From positions 153,656,691 to 153,720,690 of the forward strand of contig NC_134397.1 of assembly GCF_050003625.1 (NCBI RefSeq): a stretch of DNA of 64,000 bases, in the 5' to 3' direction. The notes beneath the pieces are model-generated. The model ran no database searches. It saw only the letters and a list, made by a program, of their open reading frames with translations, and was not told the origin of the DNA. This DNA comes from Haematobia irritans. Its lineage: Eukaryota > Arthropoda > Insecta > Diptera > Muscidae. Below, one piece after another: positions 45,729 through 56,852 of this stretch; positions within the stretch are counted from its first letter, which is position 1; the number at the start of each line of letters is the position of its first letter. A program made the translations under genes and the position numbers.

Positions 45729-45783
45729 CTAACTACTGCCGTGTATAGCCAATGCACAATTTTTGGTTTTAGTCCCCTCTTTT
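45729..45783 (-). pseudogene. LINE relic: 55-bp middle piece between two insertions
   Basis: The minus strand encodes GLKPKIVHWLYTAVV, the segment that follows CKKAIGK in this LINE family. It is the only LINE sequence left between the DINE-F1 at 45784-47424 and the hAT element at 42837-45728; its plus-strand start is the hAT target duplication CTAACTAC. Confidence 0.88.
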
Positions 45784-47424
45784 TATACCCTCCACCATAG
45801 GATGGGGGTATATTAACTTTGTCATTCCGTTTGTAACACATCGAAATATTGCTCTAAGACCCCATAAAGTATATTCTGGGTCGTGGTGAAATTCTGAGTC
45901 GATCTAAGCATGTCCGTCCGTCCGTCCGTCTGTCCGTCTGTCCGTCTGTCCGTCTGTCCGTCTGTCCGGCTGTCCGTCCGTCTGTGGAAATCACGCTAAC
46001 TTCCGAACGAAACAAGCTATCGACTTGAAACTTGGCACAAGTAGTTGTTATTGATGTAGGTCGGATGGTATTGAAAATCGGCCATATCGGACCACGTTTA
46101 CGTATAGCCCCCATATAAACCGTTCCCCAAATTTGGCTTGGGGAGCCTCCCGGAGCAGCAAAATTCATCTGATCCGGTTGAAATTTGGTACCTGATGTTA
46201 GTATACGGCCTCCAACAACCATGCAAAAATTGGTCCATATCGGTCCATAATTATATATAGCTCCCATATAAACCGATCCCCAGATTTGACCTCCGGAGCC
46301 TCTTTGAGGAGAAAAATTCATCCGATCCGGTTGAAATTTAGTACGTGGTCCTAGTATACGGTCTCTAACACCCATGCAAAAATTGGTCCATGTCGGTTCA
46401 TAATTATATATAGCCCCCATATAAACCGATCCCCAGATTTGACCTCCGGAGCCTCTTGGAGGGGAAAAATTCATCCGATCCGGTTGAAATGTGGTACCTG
46501 ATGTTAGTATACGGTCTCTAACAACCATGCAAAAATTGGTCCATATCGGTCCATAATTATATATAGCCCCCATATAAACCGATCCCCAGATTTGACCTCC
46601 GGAGCCTCTTGGAAGGGCAAAATTCATCCGATCCAATTGAAATTTAGTACGTGGTGTTAGTATATAGTCTCTAACAACCATGGAAAAATTGGTCCATATC
46701 GGTTCATAATTATATATAGCTCCCATATAAACCGATCCCCAGATTTGACCTCAGGAGCCTCTTGGAGGAGCGAAATTCATCCGATCCAGTTGAAATTTGG
46801 TACATGGTGTTTGGTATATGGTATCTAAAACCATGCAAAAATTGGTCCATATCGGTCCATAATTATATATAGCAAAAGTCATCCGATGCGGTTGAAATTT
46901 GGTACATTTTGTCAATATATGGCCTCTAACAGCCATGTAAATATTGGTCAATATCGGTCTTTAGTTATATATAGCCGATGACTTATTACACAAAAATTGG
47001 TCCATATCGCCAAAAATAATCTACCAAAACTTTATTTCCATAGAAAATTTTGTCAAATTTTATTACTATAGAAAGTTGTGTCAAAATTTCATTTCTATAG
47101 AGAGTTTTGTCAAACGTTTATTTCTATAGAAAATTTGGTCAAGTTTTTATTTCTATAGAAAATTTTGTCAAAATTTTTTTTTGTCAAACTATATTATATA
47201 CGTATTTAATCGGCCTTTTTTTGTTTAATATATACCCCGTATGGGCTAACTTACAATATAGAAGACAGTGTTAAAAAGTTTTACGATAACTTGCCATCGG
47301 CAAGTGTTATCGCAACCCAAGTAATTCGATTGTGGATGACAGCCTTTAGTAGAAGTTCCTACGCAATCCATGGTGGAGGGTACATAAGATTCGGCCTGGC
47401 CGAACTTACGGCCGTATATACTTG
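45784..47424 (-). mobile_element. DINE-F1, complete (copy d), inserted in the LINE
   Basis: Same structure as 36651-38279 and almost identical. It has two more 8-bp units in the GTCCGTCT run, a shorter TATATA run and two substitutions that I saw. It sits between LINE codons GGA-AA and AG-AGG-GGA. The plus-strand junctions read CTCTTTT|TATACCC and ATACTTG|TTTCC, so insertion was between T residues with no clear target duplication, as in Helentron/DINE elements. The 290-codon minus-strand frame (45854-46726) is the 51-residue repeat artefact. Confidence 0.92.
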
Positions 47425-48520
47425 TTTCCTATTGCCTTTTTGCACGAGTACAACGCTACCGTGGCTTTTCTCGCCCTCTCTTCAATATTAAGCCTAAAAT
47501 TCAGCTTCCTGTCCAAAATAACGCCAAGGTATTTTGCACACTCGCCAAAGGGAATTTCAGTGCCCCCTAAGGAAATGGGCCTAACCGTGGGAGTTTTGCG
47601 ATCTTTGCAGTACATGACTAGTTCTGTCTTTGCTGGATTTACACCAAGACCATTATCTTTCGCCCATTTCTCAGTCATCCGGAGAGCTCTCTGTATAATA
47701 TCTCTGATTGTGGATGGGAATTTTCCCCTGACTGCTAGCGCCACATTATCCGCGTATGCCACCACTTTTATATTTTTTTTTTCAAGGGAATCGAGAAGGT
47801 TGTTTATAGCAACATTCCAAAGAAGAGGTGATAGAACTCCTCCTTGTGGAGTGCCTCTGTTCACATACCTTTGTATGTTTGCTTACCCTAGTGTGGCTGA
47901 AATACGTCTTTTTATTAGAAGTTCGTCTAACAGCCTAAGTATACCTGGATCAACATTCAGAGTTGTCAGTCCATTTAATATCGAGCTCGGATGGACATTA
48001 TTGAACGCCCCTTCGATGTCCAGAAACGCCACGATTGTGTATTCTTTGACAGATAGTGAGCTTTCTATAAAGCTGACTAGTTCATGCAATGCGGTCTCAG
48101 TAGACTTGCCCTTCGAGTATGCATGCTGTCGTTTCGAGAGCAAACTTGAATCCACGCTAGTTCTAAGATACATGTCTATCATCCTCTCCAGGGTCTTAAG
48201 TAGGAATGAGGATAAGCTGAGTGGTCGGAAATCCTTCGCACTCGAGTGAGAGGCTTTTCCTGCTTTAGGTATGAAGACGACTTTTGTTTCCCTCCACTTT
48301 TCTGGAATATATGCTAAGTTTACACATCGTTTATATATCGCCGCCAACCAGGGGATAATTCTTTCAGCCATTGCTTGTAATTCCGCCGGAGTAATTCCAT
48401 CAAGTCCGGGGGATTGAATGGTCCAAAGCTATTTAAAGCCCATTTTATTCTAGATTCCGACACAATTTCCTCGATAGGAAATGATCGCTGAGCCTCTGTT
48501 ACACCGCCAGAACATGGTTC
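47425..48520 (-). pseudogene. LINE relic: reverse transcriptase domain, inactive
   Basis: Minus-strand reading (5' to 3'): SRIKWALNSFGPF, a frameshift near 48412, then SPGLDGITPAELQAMAERII, KVVFIPKAGK, KDFRPLSLSSFLLKTLER, VAFLDIEGAFNNVHPSS (catalytic Asp at 48018-48020), a second frameshift near 47865-47885, then NRGTPQGGVLSPLLWNV, VVAYADNVALAV, KTELVMYCKDR and AKYLGVILDRKLNF, ending CKKAIG at the DINE junction. The palm motif expected as YADD reads YADN (47745-47756), a lost catalytic aspartate. It would have reverse transcribed LINE RNA at a nicked target, and possibly SINE RNA. The order of motifs and the downstream RNase H place it among RNase-H-bearing non-LTR clades (R1/LOA/I type). The N-terminal part and endonuclease are absent. 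A 275-codon frame on the opposite strand (47422-48249) is a shadow. Confidence 0.93.
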
Positions 48521-48724
48521 AAAATATATATATTTTACGGGACCAATATTTCGATGTGTTACAAACGGAATGACAAGCTTAATGTACCCACCTTCCTATG
48601 GAGGTGGGTATAATTGCAGACAATCGTTGAATCGCTTGTTATAAATTCGAGTTTTTTTTCTTTTAAAGAAAATACTGTATAAAAAAAGAATTTCGTTTGT
48701 CTAACTCTTTATATCAAACATTTT
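48521..48724 (+). mobile_element. DINE-F1 3'-end scrap and AT-rich spacer
   Basis: Bases 48521-48612 hold TATATATATTTTACGGG, TTTCGATGTGTTACAAACGG and a hairpin GTACCCACCTTCC...GGAGGTGGGTATA. Bases 48613-48724 show nothing further. Confidence 0.7.
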
Positions 48725-50290
48725 TATACCCACCACCATAGAATGGTGACGGGGGTATAATAAGTTTTTCATTCCGTTTGAAACACATCGAAATATCGAT
48801 TTCCGACTATATAAAGTATATATATTCTTGATCAGGGAGAAATTCTAGGACCATATAACTATGTCCGTCTGTCTGTCTTTCTGTTGTAATCACGCTACAG
48901 TCTTCAATAATGAAGCAATCGTGCTGAAATTTTGTACAAACTCGTCTTTTTTCTACAGGCAGGTCAAGTTCGAGGATGGGCTATATCGGTCCAGGTTTTG
49001 ATATAGTCCCCATATAAACCGACCTCCCGATTTGGGCTTATAGAAACAGTAGTTTTTATCCAATTTGCCTGAAATTGGAAATCTAGAGGTATTTTAGGAC
49101 CATAAAGAGGTTTGCCAAAAATTTGAGTATCGGTCCATGGTTTGGTATAGCCCCCACATAGACCGATCTCCCGATTTTACTTCCTGGGCTTCTAGAATCC
49201 GCAGTTTTTATTCAATTAGCCTAAAATTTGAAATCCAGAGTTACTTTAGGACCATAAAGAGATGTGCCAAAAATAGTGCGTATCGGTCCCTGTTTTGGTA
49301 TAGCCCCCATATCTCCCGATTTTACTTCTTGGGCTTTTAGAATCCGTAGTTTTTATCCAATTAGCCTAAAATTTGAAATCCAGAGTTACTTTAGGACCAT
49401 AAAGAGATGTGCCAAAAATAGTGCGTATCGGTCCATGTTTTGGTATAGCCCCCATATAGACCGATTTTACTACTTGGGCTTATAGAAACAGTAGTTTTTA
49501 TCCAATTTGCATGAAATTGGAAATCTAGTTGTGTTTTCGGACCATAAAGAGGTGTGCTGAAAATGGTGAGTATCGGTCCATGTTTTGGTATAGCTCCCAT
49601 ATAGACTGCTCTCACGATTTTACTTCTTGGGTTTATAGAAACCGTAGTTTTTATCCAATTTGCCTTAAATTGGAAATCTAGAGATATTTTTGGACCATCA
49701 AAAGGTGTGCCAAAATTGTGAGTATCGGTCCATGGTTTGGTATAGCTCCCACATAGACCGATCTCCCGATTTTACTTCCTGGGCTTCTAGAATCCGCAGT
49801 TTTTATTCAATTTGCCTGAAGTGGGAAATCTAGAGGTATTTTAGAACCATAAGGGGTGTGCCAAAAATGGTGAGCATCGGTCCATGTTTTGGTATGGTAC
49901 CCATATAAACCGACCCCCCGATTTGTGGTCTTGGGCTTATAGAAACCGAAGTTTTTATCCAATTTTCCTGAAAGTGGAAAGTGGATTTTAGGACCATAAA
50001 GCGGTGTGCCGAAAATGGTGATGGACCGGTCCATGTTTTCTAGCACACTTACAAGAGATGTTATTGGTTCCTCTAAAACTCAAACAAAAATGGTTCTTGT
50101 AAATCCAGGATCTTATATAGTCTTCATAGGTACACTCTTTAAATTTATCTTCGTGAAGTGTACTGGTTGAACTGCTCTGCTTGATCTGTCTTCAAACCCC
50201 CCTGAAATTTCAAAGGAAACCCTAATATTTGATTCATGGTGGTGGGTATTTAAGATTCGGCCCGGCCGAACTTACTGCTGTATATATTTG
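48725..50290 (-). mobile_element. DINE-F3, complete and uninterrupted
   Basis: Plus-strand order: hairpin TATACCCACCACCATAGAATG...GGGGGTATA (48725-48759), conserved block (AAACACATCGAAATATCG, ATATAAAGTATATATATTC, TGTCCGTCTGTCTG), six or so monomers (starts at 49131, 49284, 49429, 49575), a segment with ACACTTACAAGAGATGTTAT, then GGTGGTGGGTATTTAAGATT, the GGCC-C-GGCC hairpin, and the end CTGTATATATTTG. Length 1566 bp. It is the reference for the other two DINE-F3 copies. Confidence 0.85.
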
Positions 50291-51085
50291 TTCTTTTTAA
50301 AGTTATTTCAGCCTATTAAAGCAAAGATTAGGAACTTTCGTTTAATTAAAATTTCTTTATGTTAAAGAAATTTCTTCTAAATATTTTTTTCTTATTCAAT
50401 TATGAAATTAATTGATACTATGAATTTTTTTCAATTAATTTTTTTTTAAATCAATTAAATTTTTAAAACTCAATTAAAATTGAGATTGGAAAAATTTTCG
50501 TGAATTTTTTTTGTGTGTATAGTCTTTCATATTAGATAAATAATTTTGTACAATGCAGCTGGCTTAAAAATGTACACTAATATTCGAACATAATATTTCC
50601 ATTCTCGTTGACATTGACAAAACCAAAGAAAGAAAATTTGCAATGTTCACACTGTAGTTGTAAGTTAGTGAATGGGGATGGTGTTTGCGTCTGGGCTACA
50701 CTTTCAAAAGAGTAAAGTATCCCACTAAACCATTGTGATAGTTTCGGTTATATTTCAGTTCACATACTAAACGCCAATGGAGCACTGGGTCACAAGTAGT
50801 TTCCTGGTCAAAATGGCATCGAATCGTTATTGGAAACCACAGAGTCATTTGGTTTTCAAAGTTAGTTCACCCAATTCGGATTTTTTTCCTTTGAAAATGT
50901 TCACTTGCAATACGTGTTTATTCGCAAAATACCATATCAACAATGGACGATTTACAAGACAGTGATGTTTACGAATATGATACACACATCCAGAAAATGC
51001 TTTAGTACGGAAAAAAAGTTAGACAAACGAAAAGGTTGCACATGATATGTATTTAAACTCAAAAACCAGCTAATATTAGGTCAAA
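50291..51085. other. MITE-C fragment and low-copy sequence
   Basis: Bases about 50385-50520 match MITE-C (TATGAAATTAATTGATACTA, GGAAAAATTTTCGTGAATTT, TTTGTGTGTA), with the middle deleted. Bases 50521-51085 show no partner and no gene. Confidence 0.5.
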
Positions 51086-52898
51086 CAAGTATATACGGCC
51101 GTAAGTTCGGCCAGGCCGAAGCTTATGTACCCTCCATCATGGATTGCGTAGAAACTTCTTCTAAACACTGTCATCCAGAATCGAATTACTTAAGTTGCGG
51201 TAACGCTTGCCGATGGCAAGGTATCTTAACACCTACTAACACCATCTTCTAAATTGTATGTAAGTCCATACGTGGTATATATTAAATCACAAAAGATCGA
51301 TCCAATATAATTCAGTTTGATAAAGTAGACATAAAATTTTGACAAAATTTTCTACAAAAATAAAATTTTAACAAAATTTTCTATAGAAATAAAATTTTCA
51401 CAAAATTTTCTATAGAAATAAAAATTTTGACAAAATTTTCTATAGAAAGAAAATTTTGACAAAAAATTTTACACAAATAAAATTTTAACAAAATTTTCTA
51501 TAGAAATAAACTTTTGACAAAATTTTCCTTAGAAATAAAATCTTGGTAGATTATTTTTGGCTCGAGTGACAACCATGATTATGAACCGAATAAAATTTGA
51601 ACAAAATTTTCTATAGAAATAAAATTTTGACAAAATTTTCTATAGAAATAAAATTTTGACAAAATTTTCTATAGAAATAAAATTTTGACAATGACGAAAA
51701 TTTTATTATGAACCGCATACAATTTTAACAAAATTTTCTCTAGAAATAAAATTTTGACAAAATTTTCTATTGAAATAAAATTTTGACAAAATTTTCTATA
51801 GAAATAAAATTTTGATAGATTATTTTTGGCTCTAGTGGCAACCATGATTATGAACCGATATGGACCAATTTTTGTGTGATTGGACCAATTTTGGTATGGT
51901 TGTTAGCGACCATATACTAACACCACGTTCCTAATTTGAACCGGATCGGATGAATTTTGCTCCTCCAAGAGGATCCGGAGGTCAAATCTGTAGAACGTTT
52001 TATATAGGGGCTATATATAATTATGGACCGATATGGACCAATTCTGGCACGGTTGTTAAAGATCATATACTAACACCATGTTCAAAATTACAACCGGATT
52101 GGATGAAATTTGCTTGTCTTGGAGACTTCGCAAGCCAAATCTGGGGATAGGTTTATATGGGGGCTATATATAATTATGAACCGATGTGGACCAATTTTTG
52201 CATGGTTGTTAGAGACCGTATACCAACACCATGTACCAAATTTCAGCCGGATCGAATGAAATTTGCTTCTCTTTGAGGCTCCGCAAGCCAAATCTGGGGA
52301 TCGGTTTATATGGGGGCTATATATAATTATGGACCGATGTGGACCAATTTTTGCACGATTGTTAGAGACAATATACCAACACCATGTACTAAATTTCAGC
52401 CGGATCGGATGAAATTTGCTTCTCTTTTAGGCTCCGCAAGCCAAATCTGGGGATCGGTTTATATGGGGGCTATATATAATTATGGACCGATGTGGACCAA
52501 TTTTTGGATGGTTGTTAGAAACTATATACCAACACCATGTACCAAATTTCAGCCGGATCGGATGAAATATGCTTCTGTTAGAGGCTCCACAAGCCAAATC
52601 TGAGGGTCCCTTTATATGGGGGCTATACTTAAAAGTGGACCGATATGTCCCATTTTCAATACCGTCCGACCTACATCGATAACAACTACTTGTGCCAAGT
52701 TTCAAGTCGATAGCTTGTTTCGTTCGGAAGTTAGCGTGATTTCAACAGACGGACGGACGGACGGACATGCTTAGATCGACTCAGAATTTCACCACGACCC
52801 AGAATATATATACTTTATGGGGTCTTAGAGCAATATTTCGATGTGTTACAAACGGAATGACAAAGTTAATATACCCCCATCCTATGATGGAGGGTATA
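51086..52898 (+). mobile_element. DINE-F1, complete (copy f)
   Basis: Starts CAAGTATATACGGCCGTAAG, then the TTCGGCC-A-GGCCGAA hairpin, GTACCCTCCATCATGG, a SAT29 module in minus polarity (about 51330-51825, split by TTTTTGGCTCGAGTGACAAC at 51553), four to five 153-bp monomers, the block TCAACAGACGGACGGACGG, TATATATACTTTATGGGG, and the hairpin ending GATGGAGGGTATA at 52898. Length 1813 bp. It shows the module order most clearly. Confidence 0.88.
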
Positions 52899-53225
52899 AA
52901 AATGCATATTAAATAACTGTGTAATCCAATTTTTGTTTCGCGATGAGGCTACAGAAGCCAAGTTTGGGGGTCGGTAAAAATGTACCCCTTAAAATATTGA
53001 AAAATGTTTACATGATGAAAGTAAAAACCGATATCACGTACCAAATTTCAACTGGATCAGGTGAAATTTTCACCTCCAGGAATGTCCGGTAATCAAATCT
53101 GGATATCAATTTATATGGAGGCTATGTATAATTATGAACCGATATGAAGCAATTTTTGAACAATTTTGAACAGGATCAGCCAAATCTGGAAATCCGCTTT
53201 AATGGAGGCTATACATAAACGAAGA
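52899..53225. repeat. Degenerate DINE-F1 monomers
   Basis: AGGCTACAGAAGCCAAGTTT, CGTACCAAATTTCAACTGGA and TTATATGGAGGCTATGTATA are recognisable, but with many changes. It is an older copy than the neighbour and the likely origin of the adjacent SAT29 block. Confidence 0.6.
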
Positions 53226-56222
53226 AAATTTTGTCAAAATTTTATTTCTATAGAACATTTTGTCAAAATTTTATTTCAATAGAAAATTTTTTGAACATTT
53301 TAACTATTTCTATAGAAAATTTTTTAAATATTTTATTTCTAATGAAAATTTTATCAAAATTTTATTTCTATAGAAGAACTTTTCAAAATTTTATTTTTTT
53401 AGAAAACTTTCTCAAAATGTTATTTTTTTAAAACAATTTTGTCAAAATTTTATTGCTAATTAAAATTTTGTCGAAATTTTATTTCTACAGAAAATTTTGC
53501 CAAAATTTTATTTACATAGAAAATTTTGTAAAAATTTTACTTCTATAGAAAATTTTGTCAAGAGTTTATTTCTATAGAAAATTTGGTCAAAATATCACTT
53601 CAATAGAAAATTTTGTAAAACTTTTATTTCATTAGAAAATTTAGTCAAAATTTTATTTTTACAGAAAATCTTGTCAAAATTTTATTTCTGTAGAAAATTT
53701 TTTCACAATTATATTTCTACAGAAAATTTTGCTAAAATTTTATTTCTATGTAAAATTTTGTCAAAATTTTATTCCTATAGAACATTTTTTCAATATTTTA
53801 TTTCTATAGAAAATTTTCTCAAAATGTAATTTTTATAGAAAATTTTGTCAAATTTTATTTCTACAGAAAATTTTGTCGAAATTTTATTTCTACAGAAAAT
53901 GTTGTCGAAATTTTATTTCTACCTAAAATTTTTTCAATATTTTATTTCTATAGAAAATTTTTTCAAGAGTTTATTTCTATAGAAAATTTTGTCAAAATTT
54001 TATTTCTATAGAAAATGTTGTAAAACTTTTATATCATTAGAAAATTTAGTCAAAATTTTATTTTTACAGAAAATTTTATCAAAATTTTATTTCTGTAGAA
54101 ATTTGTTTCAAAATTATATTTCTATAGAAAATTTTGTGAAAATTGTATTTCTATCGAAAATTGTGTCAATATTTTATTTCTAATGAAAATTTTGTCGAAA
54201 TTTTATTTCTACAAAAAATTTTGTCGAAATATTATTTCTACAGAAATTTTTGCCAAAATTTTATTTCTATAGAACATTTTGTCAAAATTGTATTTTTATA
54301 GAACATTTTGTCAAAATTTATTTCTTCAAAAACTTTCTCAAAATGTTATTTTTATAGATTTTTTTTTTATTTTTATAGAATTAAAATTTTATTTCGTTTA
54401 AAAATTTAGTCTAAATTTTATTTTTACAGAAAAGTTTGTCAAAATTTTATTTCTGCAGAAAATTTTGTCAGAATTGTATTTCTATAGAAAATTGTGTCAG
54501 TATTTTATTTCTAATGAAAATTTTGTCGAAATTTTATTTCTACAGAAAATTTTGTCCACATTTTATTTCTGCAGAAAATTTTGCCAAAATTTTATTTCCA
54601 TAGGAAATTTTTTCAAAATCTTATTTCTATAGAAAATTTTGTCAAGGGTTTATTTCTATAGAAAATTTTGTCAAAATTTTATTTCTATAGAAAATTTTGT
54701 AAAACTTTTATATCATTAGAAAATGTAGTCAAAATTTTATTTTTACAGAAAATTTTATTTCTGTAGAAATTTGTTTCAAAATTATATTTCTATCGAAAAT
54801 TTTGTGAAAATTATATTTCTATAGAAAATTGTGTCAATATTTTATTTCTAATGAAAATTTTGTCGAAATGTTATTTCTACAGAAAATTTTGTCGAAATGT
54901 TATTTCTACAGAAAATTTTGTCGAAATTTTATTTCTACAGAAAATTTTGCCAAAATTTTATTTCTATGGAAAATTTTGTCAAAATTGTATTTCTATACAA
55001 TATTTTGTCAAAATTTTATTTCTATACAACATTTTGTCAAAATTTTATTTCTATAGAAAAACTTGTCAAAATTTTATTTCTTTAGAAAATTTTCTCAAAA
55101 TGTTATTTTTATAGAAAATTTTGTTAAAATTTTATTTCTAATGAAAATTTTGTCGAAATTTTATTTCTACAGAAAATTTTGCCAACATTTTGTTTATATA
55201 GAAAATTTTATCAAAATTTTATTTCTATAGAAAAATTTGTCAAAATTTTATTTCTTTAGAAAACTCTCTCAAAGTGTTATATTTATAGAAAATTTTGTCA
55301 AAATTTTATTTCTAATGAAAATTTTGTCAAAATTTTATTTCTAATGAAAATTTTGTCGAAATTTTATTTCTACAGAAAATTTTGTCGAAATTTTATTTTT
55401 ACAGAAAATTTTGCCAAAATTTTATTTCTATGGAAAATTTTGTCAAAATTTTATTTATATAGAAAATTTATCAAAATTTTATTTCTATAGAAAAATTTTT
55501 CAAAATTTTATTTCTTTAGAAAACTTTCTCAAAATGTTATTTTTATAGAAAATTTTGTCAAAATTGTATTTCTAATGCAAATTTAATTCTAATGCAAATA
55601 CCGAAAATTTTGTCGAAATTTTATTTCTACGGAAAATTTTGCCAAAGTTTTATTTCTATGGAAACTTTTGTCAAAATTTTATTTCTTTAGAAAACTTTCT
55701 CAAAATGTTATTTTTATAGAAAATTTTGTCAAAATTTTATTTTTAATGAAAATTTTGTCGAAATTTTATTTCTACAGAAAATTTTGCCAAAATTTTATTT
55801 CCATAGAATATTTTGTCAAAATTTTATTTCTATAGAAAAGTTTGTCAAAATTTTAGTTCATTAAAAAATTTAGTAAAAATTTTATTTTTACAGAAAATTT
55901 TGTCAAAATTTTATTTCTGTAGAATTTTTTTTCAAAATTATATTTCTATAGAAAATTTTTTAAAAGTTTTATTTCTATAGAAAATTTTGTCAAGAGTTTA
56001 TTTCTATAGAAAATTTTGTCAAAATTTAATTTCTATAGAAAGTTTTGTAAAACTTTATTTCTACAGAAAATTTTGTCAAAATATTATTTCTATACAAAAT
56101 TTTGCTAAAATATTATTTCTATACAAAATTTTGCTAAAATTTTATTTGTGTAGAAAATGTTGTCAAAACTTTATTTCTATAGAAATTTTTGTCAAAACTT
56201 TATTTCTACATAAAATTTTGTA
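53226..56222 (+). repeat. SAT29 array, 3 kb, with higher-order repeats
   Basis: About 100 diverged units. Multi-unit motifs recur: a block containing CTTTCTCAAAATGTTATTTT appears near 53401, 54340, 55085, 55258, 55522 and 55690 (spacings of 173, 264 and 168 near multiples of 29), and a block with AAGAGTTTATTTCTATAG near 53562, 53968, 54646 and 55993. Units with TCTACAGAAAATTTTGTCG dominate parts of it. Open frames inside (FYFYRKFCQNFIS-type) are period artefacts. Confidence 0.9.
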
Positions 56223-56229
56223 ATTTTTT

Positions 56230-56852
56230 TTTACTTTAACAATATTGGTATTGATTCTGAGCCAAAGAAACAAAGAATTCAAGTAACATAAGCATACTTT
56301 TAAGACACAATTCTCTTTTAAATTTAGTTTTTGTGTACTTGCTTGTAGGAAGCAAATTTTAATTTTTCAGCTTTTTTTCTTCATATGCTATCAAAGTCCT
56401 TTAAAAACGAGTTAACGACAACTTTATTTTCCAAATTCAAACACGACTTCCAGTAGAAATTATGCTATGTTTCAAGTAAAAAACGTCTTTAAAATAAAGT
56501 GTTGAAAAACATGACCTATTTATGAACGATTTTTTATTTTGTAGTCAAGATGCAAAAAGACGACAAATTTAAAGACAATTTCATTAATTTTAAAGAATTT
56601 TTCTGAATTATTAAAGTCAAGTTGACCTTAGCCCAAAAAATTGTTCTTTCATGTTATGATACCCATTTTGAAGTCCAATCACTTAATTATAAGGACAACA
56701 CGACTTCATTGAGAATTTTATCGACTTTTGGACAAGGAAAAAAACTTTATATTAGAGAAATGCGTCTTCTACGCTAAGCAAAATTTGCATTCGTATTTTA
56801 AGGACATGAAATCTTTGGCCTCACGACAATATTTTTTTCACTGTAGAACTTT
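56230..56852. repeat. REP-K copy, near complete
   Basis: Colinear with 44610-45246; see that entry for the shared landmarks. It ends GACAATATTTTTTTCACTGTAG. Non-coding and unclassified. Confidence 0.65.

Noticed and set aside
45557..45841. Frame rich in RSGAERS residues
   Set aside because: It is a translation of the GGAGC arrays at the end of the hAT element plus 17 codons of LINE and DINE text.
47422..48249. 275-codon frame on the plus strand
   Set aside because: It is antisense to the clear reverse transcriptase motifs on the minus strand.
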